Source: Ignavibacteriales bacterium (GTDB taxonomy: Bacteria > Bacteroidota > Ignavibacteria > Ignavibacteriales > Ignavibacteriaceae). Taken from it: DNA of 36,506 bases. The stretch is taken from positions 1 through 36,506 of the forward strand of contig JAGUXE010000215.1 of assembly GCA_020061995.1 (NCBI GenBank), given 5' to 3'. Of the stretch, positions 31,796 through 36,506 are shown piece after piece; the first letter of the stretch is position 1; every line of letters starts with the position of its first letter. Below the pieces are notes generated by a model. The model was not told the origin of the DNA. It saw only the letters and a list, made by a program, of their open reading frames with translations, and did no database searches. A program made the translations under genes and the position numbers.

Positions 31796-31906
31796 GATAA
31801 CCTCCTAAGGTTGTTTTGATTTTTTTGATACAACGTCAGTCAGTCGGTTGTATCCAGAGCGTCCTCAAAAGGTCCCGCTCTAAGTTATTTGTTTATTAAT
31901 TAGTTT
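31796..31906 (-). promoter_or_regulatory. Structured, GGA-rich 5' leader of flgE
   Basis: This 111-nt gap inside the operon carries two hairpins on the RNA (minus) strand. The first has a 6-bp stem AGAGCG/CGCTCT (31856-31861 with 31876-31881) whose 14-nt loop starts with GGA and ends with GGA; a small inner CCT/AGG pairing is possible. The second has an 8-bp stem GATACAAC/GTTGTATC (31827-31834 with 31847-31854) and a 12-nt loop with a GACTGACTGAC repeat. Neither is followed by a T-run. Another GGA overlaps the junction (31853-31855) and one is in the ribosome site AGGAGG (31801-31806). GGA in loops is the CsrA target, and csrA lies in this cluster. RNA stabilisation or processing is the alternative. 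Confidence 0.6.
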
Positions 31907-32281
31907 TTATGCGAAAACCACACTGTCGATATTAGTAAAAACATTATCTTGTTCTTCCCCAACCTGCATTGCTGTAATGACTGTTCGGTTAGGAATGTTT
32001 ACGATAAATGCTTTATCTCTCATCATTACTAAAGAATCCTTTGCTCCTTTTAATTCGGCTCTATTAACAGCCGATTCAATTTTATTTAATTCGATATCAT
32101 CCAGATGAATGTTCCTTGATTCTAATCTTTTAAGAGCATGGTTAGAGAATTTTACTTTCTCTAATTCTTCCTGAAAGATCGAATTAAAGTTCTCTTTATT
32201 ATTCTTTACCTTTCCGGGTGCATAATCATTGTTGGTGACTATCGGAATAAAAGGTACTTTTACTCCATTTATTTCTGACAT
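31907..32281 (-). CDS. Flagellar operon protein (small, hook-gene associated family)
   Basis: 124 aa. The core FSNHALKRLESRNIHLDDIELNKIESAVNRAELKGAKDSLVMMRDKAFIVNIPNRTVITAM (seen here in parts: NHALKRLESRNI, AELKGAKDSLVMM, NRTVITAM) matches the TIGR02530-type flagellar operon protein that lies between flgD and flgE in many bacteria. Its molecular role is poorly known. The N-terminal 35 residues are polar and probably flexible. No signal peptide or membrane helix is present. The start shares one base with the flgD stop, and the structured flgE leader follows. Confidence 0.85.
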   Translation of the reverse strand: MSEINGVKVPFIPIVTNNDYAPGKVKNNKENFNSIFQEELEKVKFSNHALKRLESRNIHLDDIELNKIESAVNRAELKGAKDSLVMMRDKAFIVNIPNRTVITAMQVGEEQDNVFTNIDSVVFA

Positions 32282-32973
32282 TATTTTTCTCCCGTTGGGG
32301 TTGTTGGATTAATAATTTCTAAAATATCTGATAACATATATTCGTTATTTCCGACTAAAAGTTTAGTCCCTGCATCAGTATATTTTACTCCATTAATTCT
32401 TCCCCAGATAAATTGTTCGGTGATTATATTATTCCCCGCAACACTTTTTGCTTCAACTGAGAAAGTATATTTACCATCAGGAACTTTATTACCACTATTA
32501 TCGTAATAATCCCAAAAAAGTTTATTGTCACCTTCTGATAATCCCTCAGATTCAAAAGTTTTTACAAGTACACCTGCTTCATTATAAACTTTAACCGTTA
32601 CACTGGCAGCATTTGATGGAAGTTTATACCCAATTGTCATTCCATCGTCGCCTTTAACATTCAACACATTGCCGGCAAGTTTTACATCTTTACCGATTAA
32701 TGTTGCTGACATTGTATTGTTTATTGATTGCGTTAAGTAGTAATTGGCATCAATACTTTGAGCAGTCAATTCATTTAGATTTGACAATTGCTCCAAAGAA
32801 CTGAACTGCGCTAATTGTGCTGCAAATTCACTTCCCTCCATTGGATTTAATGGGTCTTGATGTTTTAATTGTGTTAACATCAATCTCATGAAATCATCTT
32901 TACCTAAAGAAGCTTTTCCTTTTGGAGTATTAATGTTGGTATTTGTTAAAGATGTATTTACTGGTTCAAACAT
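32281..32973 (-). CDS. flgD: Hook assembly scaffold (cap) protein FlgD
   Basis: 230 aa. The N-terminal signature is clear: LGKDDFMRLMLTQLKHQDPLNPMEGSEFAAQLAQFSSLEQL (in parts: FMRLMLTQLKHQDPLNPM, EFAAQLAQFSSLEQL). The C-terminal half is the FlgD Tudor/Ig-like region (KVYNEAGVLVKTFES, GDNKLFWDYYDNSGNKVPDGKYTFSV in parts). FlgD caps the growing hook and is exported early. AAGGAG lies six bases before the ATG. It follows fliK by 11 nt, the standard fliK-flgD-flgE order. Confidence 0.97.
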   Translation of the reverse strand: MFEPVNTSLTNTNINTPKGKASLGKDDFMRLMLTQLKHQDPLNPMEGSEFAAQLAQFSSLEQLSNLNELTAQSIDANYYLTQSINNTMSATLIGKDVKLAGNVLNVKGDDGMTIGYKLPSNAASVTVKVYNEAGVLVKTFESEGLSEGDNKLFWDYYDNSGNKVPDGKYTFSVEAKSVAGNNIITEQFIWGRINGVKYTDAGTKLLVGNNEYMLSDILEIINPTTPTGEK

Positions 32974-32984
32974 GTTTTATCTCC

Positions 32985-35900
32985 TTAAGCAAGATATTCA
33001 TATGTATTATAACCATATTGCTTTTTTGGTTTAACTTCTGTACTCTTATCAGCGTCGATCTTTTTTTCACTTCCTGATGAACTGATTTTTTTCTTCAAAA
33101 ATTGTGATCGTGATGATCTTTGTTCACTATTGGCTAAAGAAACATTTATTGTAGATAGTTGAATTCCGTTTTCATTCAATGACTGCTTCAACTGTTCAAC
33201 ATTCGATTGAATAATCTGCTTCACTGTATCGTTTTCAACCTCTATTTTAGCAGTTAAAACATTGTTTACTGTTTCAAGTAAGATTTTCACGCTACCAAAT
33301 GTTCCCGGGGTTAGTTTCATAGTTACGGAATGCTTTTCCCCGGATTGTATAATGTTTTGAATTTCTTTAACCATCTCTGTAGTTCTGACAGTCTTAAAGC
33401 TATTTGAAATATTATTTGTCTCAGAAATAGCACGTTCCTTCATTTCTTGAAGGGGTTTAAATTCCGGTGATCCATGAATTTTATCTGCTGATTTTTGATT
33501 TGATTCTTGTCTATTGGAATTCTTCTCTTGTTCATTCTTCATATCATTTTTGCCTAGATTTTCCGATGAATGAACCTGTGTTGAGGCCGATTTGTTTTGT
33601 GCTAACTCTACATTATTATCTTTCTGCAGATATACTTCTTTTTCATTAACAACAATCGGTTTCTGACTATTTATTTTTTCCGGTGCTGTTTTTATTGCTT
33701 CCTTTATTACTTCCAGAACGCTTTTAGGATTGTCAATTTTCTCAATTTTTTCTGTTGAGGAAGATTTTGAAGCTGATTCTTTATTTTGAGCGAAATCACT
33801 ATTCTTTACCTTTAAATCTGCCTCTTTTAATTCTCCATGTACAATCTTGGAATTATCATTAGCTTCTATCTTATGATTTGCTGATGGCTTTAAGACCGTA
33901 CCTTTGCTTTGAGTTAAATCAACAATTTCTTCGCTTTGTAGAGTGGGTTTTTGTACATCGATTGATTGTGATTTTAATTCATCTACTTTTACCGGATTAC
34001 CACCAGATATTTCTGTTGCGGCTTTGGAAATGTTTTTATTACTATTCAAAACATTTATCTTATCATCCCCGGTAATTTTTGAATTCGCCGTTTGATTACT
34101 TCCGGATTTTAAAACTGTTCCTTTTTGAGCAAGATTCTCTTTATTAATATTTATTGTTTGTTTATCAAATTTAGAAGACTCCTCCGTTTCAGAAATAGTT
34201 TTAGCTGCCATTTTCAGCTCGTTGAGAGAGGTATTAATTTTTTGTGATTCTGTGTTTGCCTTTTTAACAAATTCATTATTCGACGGCTGTGCTTTTAATT
34301 CATTTAAACTAAATGGTTTTTGGGTTTCGATTGATTTGGCATGGTTCTTTGAATCAACATGAATTTCTTTCTCTGAACTATTAGCAACACCATTGTAAAC
34401 AGATTGAATTGATGCATGGATAACTGGATTTTTGAGAACACCCACTTCTTGACCGACTTTATAATCTAGTGCTTGTTTCATCGCTAACTGTTCTAAAGGC
34501 AGTTTATTGCTATTGTAATCCGAATAATCAACCGTATGCACTTTGCCGGGATTTTCAAATTGCAAAAATGGAGATGAGAACATTTTTAATACCTGACTTT
34601 TTGTTAAGATATTTTGTTTACCATCTTTCATTGAAAACAATTCTGCAGTAGCTTCATTTTTACTAAGAGTTTCGGATAATTCTGGCTTAACATTTTCAAC
34701 AATCTTAACACTAAATATTTTAACTGTCTCTGTAACAACTTCTTTTATGGAGGCAGTTACATTTGATGTTACCGACTCACTTTGGATTTTCGCTTGTGAA
34801 GTTGACGGCTGTTCAACAATGATTTCATTTTTGACAATATTCTTGATTACGGATTCATCCGCCGGTTTTGATTGAATACTTATTTTTTGATCGGTTGACA
34901 CCTTAGATTCGGCTGATTTATCAACATTAGGAACGACTTCAGGACTTTTTAGCAACACCTTATAAACAACTTGATTTGGAGTCGATTCTTCTTTTACATT
35001 TTCATGCTGAACAGACAATCCATTGACTACTTTGTATTCAATAGATTGAACTTCGGGCTTATTTAAAATTTGTTTAATTGACTCGTTTTCAATCTTAGCT
35101 ATTTCTTTTTGATTACCTTCATTATTTCGACTCTTCAAAACATCAGCTCTATTACTAATTAAATCATTATCCATTGATTTAATTATCGGTTCGTGATTAG
35201 AGTCCTTTTCATTTTTTGCAGTCACAAATTCACCGGCAACATTCTTAACTTCTTCATTAGTGTTTAATGGAGTATTAGCTTTAATACCGGTCTTACTCTT
35301 TTCTGTTGATGCATCTGTTAACTCTTTGTTATCAATGATGACTTTAGAACTGCTTAACGTCTGATGATCTAAATTTGTCGGTTTTCCCTTGGTATCAGTC
35401 TCGGTTTGCTTAGTTGATGTATTTTGATCAACAATATTATGTTGTTCATCAACCCCTTTAATTACTTCAACATCCCCATTAACCGAAACGTTTTCTAATT
35501 TTATTGTTGAAGTCGTTTTGACATTTAGATTCTCTACAGTGGACGTCTTATCTCCCGCTTCAACTTTATTCAGTATTTCTTTTGGTGAATTACTATTCTT
35601 TATTTCCTTAGATTTTATAGCCTCTTCACTCACCTTTATTGATGGACTTTTTTCTTCCATCTGAGCATTTAACTGCTTTTCAGAAATTACATTATGATGA
35701 TTCAGCTCGTCTTTACCGGCTTCAATGATGGGAGAATTATTAACTTTATTAATTTCGGTTATCGTGCTATCTAAGTTTTCGTTAATCACCAAAGGCTTAC
35801 TTTGATTCGGGATAGTAGATTGCTCGGTAGTTATATTCTCATTATTTGTGTTTTGAATTGGATAAGTAACTGAATTATCGGTAAATGCTGAAATACTGTT

Positions 35901-36506
35901 TGTTGCTTCAGCGACAGTTAAGTTTTCTTCCGATATTTCAAGTGTTACCGTTCCACCGGCTGTGGTTAAAATCAAAGCGATTTTTTCATCTGATGAAAAC
36001 ATCTGTTCAAGTATGTTGCCGACTTGAGCACTATCTTGAATATTGCTTATATCAATTTCTTCACCATTCGCCAATAAGGAAATCTTTTTAACAGCCGGAT
36101 AGCTTTCCTTACTTGTATTTATTTCATCAATAATTGATTTTATAGCTGAACTCAAATCAGTTGTTACATATTGATTCCCTTCAGTTTTATTTGTTAGTGC
36201 CAAAACTGAATTGTCAATATTCCCGTCTGTTTTTATTTCTGTCACTTGTGTCAAGTTTTGATTAAAAAGTTGCTCAAGTTGTATAAATAAGTTTTCGAGA
36301 TTCTCTTTATTAGTCGCTGATGGGATAATATTACTTGTATCAACTGTGTCTGCAGAGGGTGTGATGGTTTTGGTTTCGTTGAGATGTGAAACTAATTCAG
36401 TGACAGTTACCCCTTCAACCAATTCAATCTTTTCAGTTGAATTTTTATTCTCTTCTGTAAATAAAAGATTAGCAGGTTGAGAAATGGATTCATTTGATTC
36501 TATAAC
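32985..36506 (-). CDS. fliK: Hook-length control protein FliK, very long, 5' end outside window
   Basis: The frame is open from the right window edge (at least 1,173 residues); a TTG at 36422 is not the start, since 28 further codons upstream are stop-free. The C-terminal domain near the end of the protein has the FliK signature (VTMKLTPGTFGSVKILLE, IIQSNVEQLKQSLNENGIQL), which interacts with FlhB to switch substrate specificity. The rest is Ser/Thr/Asn/Lys/Glu-rich, low in aromatic residues and probably disordered, with imperfect repeats of LAQKGTVLKSGSN type. FliK acts as a secreted ruler; Salmonella FliK is 405 aa, so this one is almost three times longer. The placement before flgD is standard. 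Confidence 0.93.
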   Translation of the reverse strand, partial: VIESNESISQPANLLFTEENKNSTEKIELVEGVTVTELVSHLNETKTITPSADTVDTSNIIPSATNKENLENLFIQLEQLFNQNLTQVTEIKTDGNIDNSVLALTNKTEGNQYVTTDLSSAIKSIIDEINTSKESYPAVKKISLLANGEEIDISNIQDSAQVGNILEQMFSSDEKIALILTTAGGTVTLEISEENLTVAEATNSISAFTDNSVTYPIQNTNNENITTEQSTIPNQSKPLVINENLDSTITEINKVNNSPIIEAGKDELNHHNVISEKQLNAQMEEKSPSIKVSEEAIKSKEIKNSNSPKEILNKVEAGDKTSTVENLNVKTTSTIKLENVSVNGDVEVIKGVDEQHNIVDQNTSTKQTETDTKGKPTNLDHQTLSSSKVIIDNKELTDASTEKSKTGIKANTPLNTNEEVKNVAGEFVTAKNEKDSNHEPIIKSMDNDLISNRADVLKSRNNEGNQKEIAKIENESIKQILNKPEVQSIEYKVVNGLSVQHENVKEESTPNQVVYKVLLKSPEVVPNVDKSAESKVSTDQKISIQSKPADESVIKNIVKNEIIVEQPSTSQAKIQSESVTSNVTASIKEVVTETVKIFSVKIVENVKPELSETLSKNEATAELFSMKDGKQNILTKSQVLKMFSSPFLQFENPGKVHTVDYSDYNSNKLPLEQLAMKQALDYKVGQEVGVLKNPVIHASIQSVYNGVANSSEKEIHVDSKNHAKSIETQKPFSLNELKAQPSNNEFVKKANTESQKINTSLNELKMAAKTISETEESSKFDKQTININKENLAQKGTVLKSGSNQTANSKITGDDKINVLNSNKNISKAATEISGGNPVKVDELKSQSIDVQKPTLQSEEIVDLTQSKGTVLKPSANHKIEANDNSKIVHGELKEADLKVKNSDFAQNKESASKSSSTEKIEKIDNPKSVLEVIKEAIKTAPEKINSQKPIVVNEKEVYLQKDNNVELAQNKSASTQVHSSENLGKNDMKNEQEKNSNRQESNQKSADKIHGSPEFKPLQEMKERAISETNNISNSFKTVRTTEMVKEIQNIIQSGEKHSVTMKLTPGTFGSVKILLETVNNVLTAKIEVENDTVKQIIQSNVEQLKQSLNENGIQLSTINVSLANSEQRSSRSQFLKKKISSSGSEKKIDADKSTEVKPKKQYGYNTYEYLA

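Noticed and set aside
31827..31881. Hairpins before flgE read as a terminator or a known riboswitch
   Set aside because: No T-run follows on either strand in the right place, and I cannot match the loops to cyclic-di-GMP or other riboswitch cores that I know; kept only as a structured leader.
33467..36091. Several plus-strand ORFs antisense to fliK
   Set aside because: Low-complexity Leu/Phe/His-rich products caused by the biased codon content of fliK; no start signals.
1..36506. CRISPR arrays, insertion sequences, tRNA genes, prophage or attachment sites
   Set aside because: I found no regular spaced repeats, transposase motifs, cloverleaf sequences or integrase genes; gene content is uniformly flagellar or signalling.

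Overview
The window is one continuous flagellar gene cluster. Every gene I can support lies on the minus strand, so it reads from position 36506 down to 1. The DNA is AT-rich. P- and L-ring genes (flgI, flgH, flgA) imply a cell with an outer membrane. AT-richness, many start codons without a clear Shine-Dalgarno, the fliW-csrA pair and the gene order suggest a flagellated member of the Ignavibacteriota/Chlorobiota/Bacteroidota group. That assignment is an inference from overall style, not from a marker gene.

Layout in transcription order. (1) 36506-30134: a very long fliK cut by the window edge, flgD, a small flagellar-operon protein, and flgE behind a structured 111-nt leader; a rho-independent terminator follows flgE. 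(2) 29950-20806: fliL, fliM, fliN, fliO, fliP, fliQ, fliR, flhB, flhA, flhF, flhG, i.e. switch, export gate and placement genes, nearly all overlapping or abutting. (3) 20747-16215: a sigma-54-type promoter candidate, a 70-aa membrane protein, a FliA/WhiG-type sigma factor that appears to lack region 3, two HDOD proteins, a degenerate histidine kinase and a 192-aa membrane protein. (4) 16200-8466: flgF, flgG, flgA, flgH, flgI, flgJ (rod-binding plus lytic transglycosylase), flgN, flgK, flgL. (5) 8466-6358: a first stator pair motA-motB, then fliW and csrA. (6) 6365-1: a REC-HPt protein, a second stator pair of E. coli type, a lone REC, a REC-DHp protein, an unknown 223-aa protein, a three-PAS histidine kinase and the start of a further PAS protein that leaves the window.

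The genes cover hook and rod assembly, export, polar placement, late-gene sigma control, FliW/CsrA post-transcriptional control and torque generation. Missing here, and presumably outside the window, are flgB, flgC, fliE-fliJ, flagellin, fliD, flgM and the chemotaxis genes.

The most unusual parts are accessory: the sigma factor without region 3, the kinase-like protein without phospho-accepting His next to two HDOD proteins, the phosphorelay genes wrapped around a second motAB, and the GGA-rich hairpin leader of flgE in a cluster that also encodes CsrA. There is no gene-free stretch longer than 300 bases; the longest (29951-30133, 31796-31906, 20708-20805) are described as features. I saw no tRNA, rRNA, insertion sequence or CRISPR array.
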